DNA of 64,000 nucleotides, taken from the NCBI GenBank assembly GCA_008636105.1, contig VSDH01000003.1:102875-166874 (forward strand). Reading direction: 5' to 3'. Made by a program: the position numbers and the translations under genes. Positions 34,901 through 43,314 of the stretch are shown one piece after another. The notes beneath the pieces are model-generated. The model was given only the letters and a program-made list of their open reading frames with translations, did no database searches and was not told the origin of the DNA. The stretch is from Candidatus Scalindua sediminis (GTDB taxonomy: Bacteria > Planctomycetota > Brocadiia > Brocadiales > Scalinduaceae). The number at the start of each line of letters is the position of its first letter. Within the stretch, counting starts at the first letter, position 1.

Positions 34901-35888
34901 GATTAAAACCGTAACGAACGACAACGCTGCCTCCGGTTGCCTCAGCTCCTCCCTTGTCAAGAGCCCCTCGTCGCAGTGCGGGTCCCAACGTAACCTTCGC
35001 AACATCTTTGATGTAAATGGGAATATTCTCATTTACCGTAACTACTGACTTTTCGATGTCACTAACCTTTTCGATGAAGCCCAAGCCACGGATTATGTAC
35101 TCTACCTTGTTTACTTCAATAGTACGGGCACCAACATCAATGTTAGACATGCGGACTGCCATAAAGATGTCTTCCAGGGTGACTCGGGCAGCCCGCATAG
35201 CGTCCGGGTCTACGTCAACCTGATATTCCTGTACATAACCACCGATAGAAGCTACCTCGCTAATTCCCTCGGCTGCCAGCAGAAAGTACCTGACATACCA
35301 GTCCTGGATTGTGCGAAGTTCATGCAGGTCCCATCCGCCAATTGGTTTTCCATCAGGGTCGCGTCCTTCGAGTGTATACCAGTAAACCTGACCTAAGGCG
35401 GTAGCATCAGGCCCAAGAGCCGGTTGAACCTCTGCAGGCAAGGTTCCTGCGGGAAGGCTGTTTAGTTTCTCAAGTACCCTGGTTCTTGACCAGTAGAATT
35501 CGATGTCTTCTTTGAAAATGATGTAGATAGAGGAAAAACCGAAGAAGGAGTAACTGCGGATGGTCTTAACGCCCGGGACACCAAGCAGAGAAACTGTCAA
35601 CGGATACGTAATCTGGTCCTCGACGTCTTGCGGCGAACGCCCTATCCATTCAGTAAATACAATCTGCTGATTCTCACCGATATCAGGGATGGCATCAACC
35701 GGAACTGGATTTCGTGGCAGGGAACCAATCTTCCAATCGAATGGTGCAACCAACAGGCCCCATCCCACTATTATAAACACCATCAGAACTACGACTAACT
35801 TATTCTTAAGGCAGAAAAGAATTATATTGTCAAGAAACGATATCTTGTCACCAGGAGTTAAGTTAGATGCCTGACGGGTTTCATTCAT
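31917..35888 (-). CDS. cusA: HME-RND heavy-metal efflux pump, inner-membrane subunit
   Basis: The sequence has the RND layout with the proton-relay helix GIAIAIGTMVDMGIIMCENI and the family stretches VKGPDLETIEKV and RVRYLRELRDQIETLG. At 1323 residues it is about 270 longer than E. coli CusA (1047); an added segment near residues 610-760 holds four or more extra hydrophobic helices, and a loop near 365-410 is also longer. It transports Cu(I)/Ag(I) or divalent metals out of the periplasm. Its start overlaps the split adaptor fragment by 8 bases. No outer-membrane CusC partner is adjacent; the beta-barrel at 29132 is on the other strand. Confidence 0.9.
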   Translation of the reverse strand: MNETRQASNLTPGDKISFLDNIILFCLKNKLVVVLMVFIIVGWGLLVAPFDWKIGSLPRNPVPVDAIPDIGENQQIVFTEWIGRSPQDVEDQITYPLTVSLLGVPGVKTIRSYSFFGFSSIYIIFKEDIEFYWSRTRVLEKLNSLPAGTLPAEVQPALGPDATALGQVYWYTLEGRDPDGKPIGGWDLHELRTIQDWYVRYFLLAAEGISEVASIGGYVQEYQVDVDPDAMRAARVTLEDIFMAVRMSNIDVGARTIEVNKVEYIIRGLGFIEKVSDIEKSVVTVNENIPIYIKDVAKVTLGPALRRGALDKGGAEATGGSVVVRYGFNPLQAIKNVKKKIDEISPGLPTKAVVDYKKTTRTEIASFAATQGFDAFNSTELNQDDWLNWLLTNPREDWPAWINTSHVTVVPFYDRTGLIYETLGTLKTALTEEILVTIIVVIVLVMHLRSSILISALLPIAVLMCFIAMKSFGVDANIVALSGIAIAIGTMVDMGIIMCENILRHLDEAAPDENRLEVIFRASREVSGAILTAVSTTIVSFLPVFTMIGAEGKLFKPLAFTKTFALFSSVIVALIIIPPAAHILFTTRIRSKTLKQIFLLGLIASGVVIGIWFAWWAGFILVALGAYRLSENYLPSHIRSFGQWFVIIAAALLIGIILTSHWLPLGEGKGLLRNLVFVALLIGGLLIFFQIFQQFLFAPILRWCLEHKMLFMSVPMFVMLLGVCAWMGFDRVFGFVPGTIRNTTIWKGASNVFPGFGKEFMPTLDEGSYLYMPTTMPHASIGEVLNVLQFQDKQISSIPEVDMVVGKLGRIESPLDPAPLSMIETVVNYKPEYISDKDGHHIRFRFDKNKQEFVRDQNGNLIPDKYGKPYRQWRENIKTPDDIWKEIVEAAQIPGTTSAPKLQPIAARIVMLQSGMRAPMGVKVKGPDLETIEKVSLDIERFLKEVPSVEAPAVIADRIVGKPYIEIDFDREAIARYGLKIRQVQDVIEIAIGGRHITTTVEGRERFPVRVRYLRELRDQIETLGRILVAAPDGTQIPIEQVADINYVRGPQVIKSEDTFLVGYVLFDMKTGHAEVDVVEECQRYLKQKIESGELILPPGVSYKFAGSYENQIRSQKTLSVVMPVALLIIFIILYFQFKSTTTTSLVFSGILVAWAGGFLMIWVYGQPWFLDFEVFGTNMRDLFQVHTINLSVAVWVGFLALFGIASDNGVVMATYLDQSFWKRRITTYKDAREATVVAGLRRVRPCLMATATTILALIPVLTSTGRGSDIMVPMAIPSFGGMMIQIMALFIVPVLYCSVQEWKIKHHIKDAKFAGHAQSEQK

Positions 35889-36126
35889 TATGATGCTCTC
35901 CCTTATGTTCTTTAGTTTTTTCTCCTGTCTGCGTGCTACGCACAGGCAGGCTTGAGATCAATTCAACCCGATCAGCACACTTTAACATAGTTGTCCCCAA
36001 ATAAGGGTTCCTGACCTGCTTGTCCTCCTGCAACCACATAGCTCCACTGCCACCAAATACCATTGGACAATGCAGCTTGTAAACAGTTCCGAATTCGTCT
36101 GGATCAAAGGTTTTGATCAACACCAT
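35881..36126 (-). CDS. C-terminal half of a DUF3347 domain, split from cusB by an amber codon
   Basis: The 81 residues carry the end of DUF3347: YKLHCPMVFGGSGAMWLQ, then VRNPYLGTTMLKCADRV. The 18 codons between the ATG at 36126 and the cusB stop at 36181-36183 are also open in the same frame and encode ENLKSIRENFSLLSDEL, the expected helix before the CPM motif. Thus the cusB frame continues through a single TAG. No ribosome site precedes the ATG. The last residues (LPVRSTQTG) come from a small palindromic repeat (cctgtctgcg...cgcacaggcagg). It may be a dead fragment or the product of read-through. Confidence 0.7.
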   Translation of the reverse strand: MVLIKTFDPDEFGTVYKLHCPMVFGGSGAMWLQEDKQVRNPYLGTTMLKCADRVELISSLPVRSTQTGEKTKEHKGEHHNE

Positions 36127-36180
36127 AAGTTCATCGGAAAGTAATGAAAAGTTTTCACGAATCGATTTCAGGTTCTCCGC

Positions 36181-38337
36181 CTAACCCATACTTTGCAATG
36201 TCTGAATTAGATTATAATATTCTTTCTTCCAAACCTGATGAGCATCTTCGTCAAGAGGTTTAGCATCTACCTCTGATAAAGATGTTTGAAAATGTGTGAC
36301 AGCTTGTTGGGCAAGTAATAAATTATCACTGGCAAGGACCTGTTGAAGGGATAAATACGCCTCCCATAGTTTGGCGAGCTGTGCCTGAAACACAGCCGGA
36401 ACTTCCAGATGCTGCGACGGTCGCGAACTTTGAGCATCATGTGAAGTACCTAACCGTTCACGTACGCGACGCATATTCTTTGTCAACACCTTAAACACAC
36501 GGTCAATTTCTGTAAACTTTTTTACATCGCGACCTTCCACGGCGTCGTTGTTCAACAGCATCGAAAACTCATTCCACAGCATCCTTAGATGTCCACTTAA
36601 AAGACTACCGTCAATTTTACTGAGGGCTTTCTCAAAAGCTAGAAACTCATTACGAATAAGACTAATGTCCTTCAACTTGACTGCCTTTGCTATAGCCTCG
36701 TAGGCCGATTCTAGCTTCTGCAACTGACTGTGGAATTCTGCCGGGACGCTACTTGGAGTCATCGTTTTCCCCTGTCCAGCTTTGGAGGGCTTTCCTCCGT
36801 CGCCATGTTGATGTCCTCCACCTCCACCGCCTTCTGGCGTCATCATGCTTGGTTTAGCCTGGATCTGGACAGCACTGTCAATCTTGAAGTTTCCATTTGT
36901 AACTACTATTTCGCCTTCCTTCAGCCCGCTTTTAACCAGGTAGTAATCACCGGCCCGTGGACCAAGTACTATTTCACGTCCTTCGAAAGTGGGCTCATCA
37001 GTACCTGGAAGTTCTACATAGACAATAGCCCGGGTACCAGTCACCAAAGCGGCTGTAACAGGGATAACAAGGGGTTTAGATTCCTCATCAGAGTCTACGG
37101 CAACATATCCAAGTGATTCGGCTTGCACCAGCGGCATACCACAACTATCACACACTCCGGTGTCATCTTTTATGATCTCCGGGTGCATTGGGCATATCCA
37201 TTTTCCAGCCAAATGCGGATCTATAACTTTTCCACCGGTTGAAATTTGCGTTTGAACAACCCCATGCACAAACATCTCCGGCTTAAGTTTACCTGAAAGG
37301 TTTGGTACATTAACCCTCACTTTCACGGTACGGGTTTTTTTATTCAGTACCGGTTCGATAAAGGCGATTCTCCCGACAAACTTATCACCTGGATAAGCTT
37401 CTGTCATAAAAGTAATTTCCTGGCCATATCTTAACCAAACGAGATCTGATTCGTAAGCATCCAGCATGACCCATACATGGCTCAAATCAGCAAGCGTATA
37501 AATGCGATCACCTATATTAACGTAGTCTCCTTCCTGACGGTTTTTTTTAATCACAATTCCGCTCATGGGGGAATAGATAGTTAGATGGTCTGACGGTTTT
37601 TTACTTTTCTCAATTTCCTGTATCTGCTCCTTAGTCATTCCCCATAGCCGCAACCTCTCTCGAGCAGGTTCAATTAAATCAGCAACATCCGGAAAAATAG
37701 AGGTTACCCCTTCTCGTTCTCGTGCCCGTTTCAAAACCTGGATCAATTCATCCTGCGTGGAGTAGAGATCTGGACTGTAAATAAATACCATATGGTCACC
37801 CTTCTTTACCTCTACTCCCGTATAATCTACGTAGAGGTCATCTAAACGGCCCGATATCCAGGCAGTAATGTATCCTAGCCTGGTCTCATCATAATCAACT
37901 TTACCCACCATCCTCACCTCGGCAGTTACGTAGCGCCGTTCAACAGGGGTAGTCTGTATATTCATCAATTCGCGTGCGGCATCGCTGAACACAATCTGTC
38001 GCATACCTCCCATTTCTTTACCCTTGGTTGCAGAAGTGACTGGAATGAGGTTCATTCCGCAGATAGGACATTTTCCAGGCTTCTGCTTCTGAATATTTGG
38101 ATGCATGCTACACGTCCAGAACAGTATTTTACCTTCGGTTTCAGCAGTCAATGCAGGCTCTTCAACAGGACCTTCAACTCCACCAGACCTTAAACACAAG
38201 CCTATAACCAATCCTGTTATAAAGATGGCAGCAAAGATTGAGATAATTCTCCATCTTTTCTTTAATGTGCTCCATATATCTCTTGATTTGCTTGAAATAT
38301 CTTTCATAACTTTCTTTTTATTAATATCTTCTTCCAT
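36181..38337 (-). CDS. cusB: RND periplasmic adaptor with two heavy-metal-binding and DUF3347 domains
   Basis: The 718 residues begin with a membrane anchor (about 29-48). A heavy-metal-binding domain follows (WTCSMHPNI...CPICGMNLIPV, about 74-101), then the CusB-type barrel-sandwich and helical hairpin (DYVNIGDRIYTLADLSHVWV), a second metal site (WICPMHPEI...CDSCGMPL, about 383-408), and two DUF3347-like helical units (about 535-650 and 660 on). The stop is an in-frame TAG within the second DUF3347, after LIQTLQSMG; the missing part follows directly in frame. A strong ggaggt site precedes the ATG. It would link CusA to an outer-membrane channel. Confidence 0.88.
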   Translation of the reverse strand: MEEDINKKKVMKDISSKSRDIWSTLKKRWRIISIFAAIFITGLVIGLCLRSGGVEGPVEEPALTAETEGKILFWTCSMHPNIQKQKPGKCPICGMNLIPVTSATKGKEMGGMRQIVFSDAARELMNIQTTPVERRYVTAEVRMVGKVDYDETRLGYITAWISGRLDDLYVDYTGVEVKKGDHMVFIYSPDLYSTQDELIQVLKRAREREGVTSIFPDVADLIEPARERLRLWGMTKEQIQEIEKSKKPSDHLTIYSPMSGIVIKKNRQEGDYVNIGDRIYTLADLSHVWVMLDAYESDLVWLRYGQEITFMTEAYPGDKFVGRIAFIEPVLNKKTRTVKVRVNVPNLSGKLKPEMFVHGVVQTQISTGGKVIDPHLAGKWICPMHPEIIKDDTGVCDSCGMPLVQAESLGYVAVDSDEESKPLVIPVTAALVTGTRAIVYVELPGTDEPTFEGREIVLGPRAGDYYLVKSGLKEGEIVVTNGNFKIDSAVQIQAKPSMMTPEGGGGGGHQHGDGGKPSKAGQGKTMTPSSVPAEFHSQLQKLESAYEAIAKAVKLKDISLIRNEFLAFEKALSKIDGSLLSGHLRMLWNEFSMLLNNDAVEGRDVKKFTEIDRVFKVLTKNMRRVRERLGTSHDAQSSRPSQHLEVPAVFQAQLAKLWEAYLSLQQVLASDNLLLAQQAVTHFQTSLSEVDAKPLDEDAHQVWKKEYYNLIQTLQSMG

Positions 38338-39193
38338 CTTACTAACACCTCCAAGTAGCTTTCTTTCAAAGACTTAGTACCAAATTTATTATAACATATT
38401 TGTAATTAACCAACTTGGAAAAATAATGACAATCATTTTTAACCACTATATACAGTCTAATTTAACCTGAAAATAAGTTCTGGAATCTCCTCCAAAGGCG
38501 GATCTGCCTCTGGCATGACCGCCAGGGCGGACGAAGACGTTCGCCACAGCGAATCTGCCTTAGGCACGACCTCCACGAAAGGAAGGAAAATACCCCCGCT
38601 TTCGCAGGGAATCCAGATTCCTATGTTAAGGTTTCATAACTCGTGCCTGCCTGTCCCCGCCTGCCGTCGGGCAGGGGCAGACAGGGTAATCCGAAGAAGC
38701 ATGAATGTTGATTATATCAAGCCGCATGCCAAGTAACTATAGTGTTCAAAAAAAATTACCTTTAAAGAGTTCTAAAAATGCCAGAAATGTCATTCTGACC
38801 CCGCATCCTTGCTTCCGCAAGGAAGCAGCGGGGGAAGAATCTAATACCTTCGGCTCAGAGCTTGCCCTGAGTGTAACGAAGGGATAAACTCCGTGAGAAA
38901 TCTATTTATAACAATAACTTACGAAATTTTTGCCAGAGGTGAATCTGTGCCTGAGGTGGCTTCGCAGAGCTTTCTTGCTGGTTCAATCTTGCAGATTGAA
39001 CCGAAATGTTTTGGTTCAGGCTACAAGCCTGAACCAGCACAGTGCCATAGGATTAGTCTTGCAGCACTCTCATTATCTTTATGATGAAGATAAAATACAT
39101 CCACCTCTGGTTTTATATGCCACAACGAGTTGTAGTATATCAAACTTTTCATTTGTATTCTATAATTGAACGTACTAACTCAGGGTGTTATAA
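38338..39193. other. repeat-rich intergenic region
   Basis: The gap between the divergent cusB and DUF362 genes has no gene I can support over most of its length. It holds short GC-rich repeat units: a ccgcctgccgtcgggcagg hairpin near 38656-38680, an element relative (gtcattctgacccc) near 38788, and an inverted repeat gctggttca...tgaaccagc at 38977-39038 made of two hairpins. The cusB promoter should lie near 38390-38440 but I cannot place it. Confidence 0.5.
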
Positions 39194-39313
39194 TTTGATA
39201 TATGCTATATCCTATATCCTGACAATAAACCTGTTGCCTATGTATGTGCACCACCATCTATCAATGAGAAGGAGCTTGTTGAATTGATACAAAACTTTGG
39301 TTTGATGAGGTAG
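39194..39313 (+). pseudogene. orphan C-terminal coding remnant
   Basis: A 39-codon open stretch without a start ends with TAG five bases before the next ATG. It encodes YPDNKPVAYVCAPPSINEKE then LVELIQNFGLMR, which reads like the natural end of a protein. An in-frame stop precedes it, so the rest of the gene is missing or ruined by the repeats upstream. I do not recognise the parent family. Confidence 0.35.
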
Positions 39314-39317
39314 TATA

Positions 39318-40355
39318 ATGAGCAGATCCTTAACTCGTAGAGAATTTATTAAGAGTACTTGTGCCTGCACACTTCTAGGTGGAGTATTACCAGAAATACC
39401 ACTACCACCTGATCCATTACCGAGTGACATCGAAACAAATTCCTTATCTCTTGTAGTAGATATCAAAAGCAGGAAAGATGTCGTTAAAGGGTTAACTCCA
39501 GATATCTCGCTGGTTAAGCAGATGGTGGGCACAGGGATAACATCACTTACAGGTACAAACGATCCAAAAGACGCATGGAGTTCACTTTTTTCCAAGGACG
39601 AAAGGATAGGCATAAAGGTAAATGGTCTTGGTTCTAGCATCCTTGCTGGCAATTACCAAATTTGTTGGGCTATCGTTGACGCCCTCAAAGGTATAGGGGT
39701 GAATGAAAATAATATCATCGTCTGGGATCAATATCAGCATTATTTACTATCATCAGGCTTCAGGATAAACGAGTCTTTTAAGGGTGTGAGGATTTACGCA
39801 ACAGATAGGGGTGGAGGAAAAGAAGCCCTTGATTCCGGCAGTTCATATAGAGAGTACGATAGTGGTTACGGGGCAGTAAGGATAAGCAAGATACTAACGG
39901 AAGAAGTTGATTCACTCATAAATCTAGGTTTGTTAAAAGACCATAACCTTGCAGGAGTGAGCATCTCACTTAAAAACATATCCCATGGTGTGATCAGTCA
40001 TCCGGATAACTTTCATGATAATTCATGTGACCCCTTCATTGCAGCCATAAATTCGATACCTGAGATAAGAAATAAGATTAAGCTTCACATCTGTAACGGA
40101 CTACTGGGTCTTTTCGATGGGGGGCCAATGCCAAAAAAAAGATATGTATGGATGAATAATGGAATTATGTTAAGCAAAGACCCCGTCTCTCTAGATACAA
40201 TAGGTATGGACATTATTGAGGAAAAGAGGAAAGAAAGGGATCGGCCACCACTCTTTAACCGTGCAAACGTCCCAAAACATATCGAAACTGCTGCCAAGTT
40301 CGGGCTTGGGATAAATGATACAAACTTAATAAATCACAAATCTATTTTGATTTAA
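39318..40355 (+). CDS. Tat-exported DUF362 family protein
   Basis: The N-terminus MSRSLTRREFIKSTCACTLLGG holds a twin-arginine signal (RREFIKS). The mature part fits DUF362: IGIKVNGLGSS near residue 95, SLINLGLLKDHNLAGVSISLKNI near 210 and CNGLLGLFDGG near 260. DUF362 proteins occur next to redox enzymes, but no reaction is known for the exported type. Tat export implies folding or cofactor loading in the cytoplasm. It is convergent with the octaheme gene, with 47 bases between their stops. Confidence 0.75.
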   Translation: MSRSLTRREFIKSTCACTLLGGVLPEIPLPPDPLPSDIETNSLSLVVDIKSRKDVVKGLTPDISLVKQMVGTGITSLTGTNDPKDAWSSLFSKDERIGIKVNGLGSSILAGNYQICWAIVDALKGIGVNENNIIVWDQYQHYLLSSGFRINESFKGVRIYATDRGGGKEALDSGSSYREYDSGYGAVRISKILTEEVDSLINLGLLKDHNLAGVSISLKNISHGVISHPDNFHDNSCDPFIAAINSIPEIRNKIKLHICNGLLGLFDGGPMPKKRYVWMNNGIMLSKDPVSLDTIGMDIIEEKRKERDRPPLFNRANVPKHIETAAKFGLGINDTNLINHKSILI

Positions 40356-40402
40356 GAATACAATCTCTACTACAAAAGGCTATTCAGATTGCACTTCTCC
40401 CT

Positions 40403-41887
40403 TCATTTCCTTTTCCAGCCCAGATAGAGGTCCGTGTATTCACCGTGTTTCCAAAAGTCGTAAGCGGTGTGTTTGATTCCCAGTTTCTTCTCTATCTCTG
40501 CAAGGCGTCTGAGACGACTGGCTTCTGTCTTGATCCGTACCAGCCATCTATCCTGAGCCCATTCCCAATAACCATAAATGGGACTGTAGACTGCATTGTG
40601 TGCCTTGGCCTTGTAGATGGCGTCTGTGATGTCTACCAGGAGTTCATACGTCAATCTTTCTATTTCGGAGATGTTGTATTTCCTGACTGCGCCACCTGGA
40701 AGCAGGCTAAAGCTGTGACCGCCCGTCCAGTCCGGAGCCAAATCAGCAGGCATTGGGTCCAGGAGTTCTTCCTTATATAGATCCACTACCAGTGCCATGG
40801 CTTCTCTGTATTTGGTAAAGCTGAGTTTCACTGATTCATCCATTGCTGAAAGGTGGTCGCGAGCAAACCGTTGGGAGTGGCATCCCTTACAGATTGTTAC
40901 CCATCTCTCTCGTATTTCCTTATACCTCGGTGCACCCCTGTCCACCAGTGAGGTTCCCATGTAAGTATATACAGTAGAAACATTCATCACATTGTGATTA
41001 CCATTGTTCATGTGGCAGTATGCACATGTGGGCACCTTGTAGTTTTTGGCATTGAGGGGTTGTGTCCAGTCCCATTCGTGCATCTCAGATTGGTATATCT
41101 GCCCATGATAGGATTGCATGTACATCTCGTGTTCGTATTGTTCAGGACCAGAATGACAAACGGCGCAGCTATGCGTTTTACGCGCCTCGGCAGCGGAGAA
41201 ATGGTGTCTGGAATGGCAGCCATCGCACCGATTCTCTACGATGGCGTGACAGGTAAGACAGCCTGCAACCTCCTCAGCCGGTTTCTCTATCTGACAGCCT
41301 TGCTCACACAGATCAAGGCTGTAGGCATGTGCATGGCCACCCTGTCCACCGGAACGATGTCCTTTGAGTTGCTCAGGATGACATTCTCCACAGATGTTGT
41401 ATGATGGCATAATAAGGTGTAGATGATCACTACCATGACATTTTTCACAACCCACCACTTCCTTTCCTTCACCTGGTGAGGCATGTTTACTTCGTCTCCA
41501 CTGTGCCACTATGCCGGGATTCTCAACCTCATGGCAGAGTATACACTGGTTACCTTTGTACCATCCTTCGACATCACTTCCCGGATGGAATTCATCACTG
41601 TTGTAATAGTAGTCCGGGTCATACCATCGGATAAGAGGGAGGAAGTTAAAAAGCTCTCCGTATTTCCCCTTCCCTGGAAATAGTTCCTTAGGGCCTGTAT
41701 AGTAGCCCGTAAGCCCACCCATGTGATAGACATCTCCAGTGTTATCTGGCCCCGCCTTTTGACCCATCAACTTCGCCATTTCTTCCTGGAAGGCTAAAAC
41801 CTTATCGGTAGCATAAGTACACGGCTGAACACAGATAAATATTATCAACAGGCTTCCCACTATGATGACATTTTTATATGTTCTCAT
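40403..41887 (-). CDS. octaheme cytochrome c of the hydroxylamine oxidoreductase family
   Basis: A signal peptide (cleavage near TYATDK) is followed by eight CxxCH sites: CILCH, CEKCH, CGECH, CLTCH, CDGCH, CAVCH, CAYCH and CKGCH. The order and linking sequence (EVAGCLTCH, NRCDGCHSRHHFS then CAVCHSGPEQYEHEMY) are those of HAO. The family includes hydroxylamine oxidase, anammox hydrazine dehydrogenase and nitrite-reducing relatives. Which one depends on the tyrosine that crosslinks heme P460; candidate tyrosines lie near residues 430-440 (VYSPIYGYW), but I cannot assign the one by eye. The length (494 aa) is normal, with no C-terminal membrane anchor. An aaggaagg site precedes the start. Confidence 0.88.
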   Translation of the reverse strand: MRTYKNVIIVGSLLIIFICVQPCTYATDKVLAFQEEMAKLMGQKAGPDNTGDVYHMGGLTGYYTGPKELFPGKGKYGELFNFLPLIRWYDPDYYYNSDEFHPGSDVEGWYKGNQCILCHEVENPGIVAQWRRSKHASPGEGKEVVGCEKCHGSDHLHLIMPSYNICGECHPEQLKGHRSGGQGGHAHAYSLDLCEQGCQIEKPAEEVAGCLTCHAIVENRCDGCHSRHHFSAAEARKTHSCAVCHSGPEQYEHEMYMQSYHGQIYQSEMHEWDWTQPLNAKNYKVPTCAYCHMNNGNHNVMNVSTVYTYMGTSLVDRGAPRYKEIRERWVTICKGCHSQRFARDHLSAMDESVKLSFTKYREAMALVVDLYKEELLDPMPADLAPDWTGGHSFSLLPGGAVRKYNISEIERLTYELLVDITDAIYKAKAHNAVYSPIYGYWEWAQDRWLVRIKTEASRLRRLAEIEKKLGIKHTAYDFWKHGEYTDLYLGWKRK

Positions 41888-41922
41888 TTTTTCCTTCCTT
41901 CCTTTTTAATAATTCCCTCCAG

Positions 41923-41962
41923 TCCCCCCGCAGCTTTCTTGCGAAAGCAAGAAGCGGGGGGA
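41923..41962. repeat. hairpin repeat upstream of the octaheme gene
   Basis: tccccccgc and gcgggggga enclose an inner hairpin cttcttgc...gcaagaag-like unit. It lies between holA and the octaheme gene on the same transcribed strand, so it could attenuate or end the holA transcript. Confidence 0.55.
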
Positions 41963-41982
41963 TTTATTAACACACTCTTACA

Positions 41983-43089
41983 TTAAGTGCATAGCTTGGT
42001 TATTAATTGTTCTATTATGAGGGGTGGTGACAAACGACTGGTCTTGCATAGTAAATCTGCCTCTAACATATATTCCCATTTCTCAGGCATTTCTCCTCCA
42101 GCAAAATGTTTAGCCTGTTTTATAAACTTATCAATAAATGGTCTTCTAACTAATTTTTCCCCTAAAATATCTTCTTTATCGCCACCTTTATCCAAGATCT
42201 TTATAGCCTTCCATAGATCTCTCATTCTTTTATGTATTGAATTTATCATCACTATAGCAATTGTTTTCTCATCATATGTGATATTTTTACGTTCATTTTC
42301 CATTCCAAGCTCAAACATTTTTTTTGCTGCTTTTATTGCTGAAACAATATCTTTCATGCCAATTGCATCGAGCAAATGAAAAAGCTTTTCCCTGTGACTC
42401 AACCCTAACAATTTTTGGATATCTTCTACGGTAATTTCCTTCCTATCGCCTACATAAATGGATAGCACATCTATTTGCTTATCAATAATACCCAGATTGT
42501 CTCCTGTCTTTTCCAGGAGGCAAAAGGCAGTTTTTAAATTTATTATCTTGTCATAATTCTTAGCATGCATAGTAATCCACCTTGTTAATTCACTATCGTA
42601 CTCTGGCCTATCCTTTTCCCAGGGTGCAGGACTATCATACAGTTTATTGCACTCGATAAGAATGCCATGTTTATTATCCAGCGCCTTTGCTAATCTCGTC
42701 CTTTTATCTATTGATGGGACATCCAAGACCAGGCAGTTAACCTTAAAAGGACTTTTAATATATTCTAAAACCTTATCCTGGTACCTATCTAGAAAGTTAT
42801 CATCATTCTCAGCTATTACCAATTTATATTTGCCAAACATAGAAACCGTCCTGACTTCATCAAGAATATCGTTAAATAATAGAGTAGAACCCTTAGTGTT
42901 TTCTATATTACTACTAGTATCTTTACTATTAAATTCAACCAAACCCTGTTGCTTACCTCCCTCAGAAATGAATCGTTTTTTTATCTCTGCTAAAATCTGT
43001 TTTTTGAGAAAATGTTCATTCCCGCTTATTACATACAAAGGCAACTTTCTCATTTTTTTGTATTTGTGGACAAATTCGGTAAATTTCAT
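41983..43089 (-). CDS. holA: DNA polymerase III delta subunit
   Basis: The 368 residues match HolA: the N-terminal LYVISGNEHFLKKQILAEIKKRF, the mid-segment LVLDVPSIDKRTRLAKAL, and the C-terminal helical collar region. It opens the sliding clamp as part of the clamp loader. A stretch of charged residues near 270-330 (FELGMENERKNITYDEK) is variable in the family. It is divergent from the HU-like gene, with 225 bases between the two starts. Confidence 0.85.
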   Translation of the reverse strand: MKFTEFVHKYKKMRKLPLYVISGNEHFLKKQILAEIKKRFISEGGKQQGLVEFNSKDTSSNIENTKGSTLLFNDILDEVRTVSMFGKYKLVIAENDDNFLDRYQDKVLEYIKSPFKVNCLVLDVPSIDKRTRLAKALDNKHGILIECNKLYDSPAPWEKDRPEYDSELTRWITMHAKNYDKIINLKTAFCLLEKTGDNLGIIDKQIDVLSIYVGDRKEITVEDIQKLLGLSHREKLFHLLDAIGMKDIVSAIKAAKKMFELGMENERKNITYDEKTIAIVMINSIHKRMRDLWKAIKILDKGGDKEDILGEKLVRRPFIDKFIKQAKHFAGGEMPEKWEYMLEADLLCKTSRLSPPLIIEQLITKLCT

Positions 43090-43199
43090 AACAAAATCAT
43101 AATAGCTTTATATATTTCCTTGTAAAGTCGAAATCAGATATCGTCTTAAAACCGATTTTGCCTTAAAAGAAAATTTCTCATGTTTTCTTCTCAAAGGTA

Positions 43200-43227
43200 T
43201 TGACATAGTTAAACTTATGTGTATAAT
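43200..43227 (+). promoter_or_regulatory. sigma-70 promoter of the HU/IHF gene
   Basis: Perfect TTGACA (43200-43205) and TATAAT (43222-43227) with 16 bases between, about 88 bases before the HU-like start. Confidence 0.75.
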
Positions 43228-43314
43228 GTTCAAACATGATTAGGTGTATAATCTGTTCTTTTTGTAAAAAGCAAGACTTAAGAATCATAAAACTATTTTG
43301 GGGGTAATAGGAAT

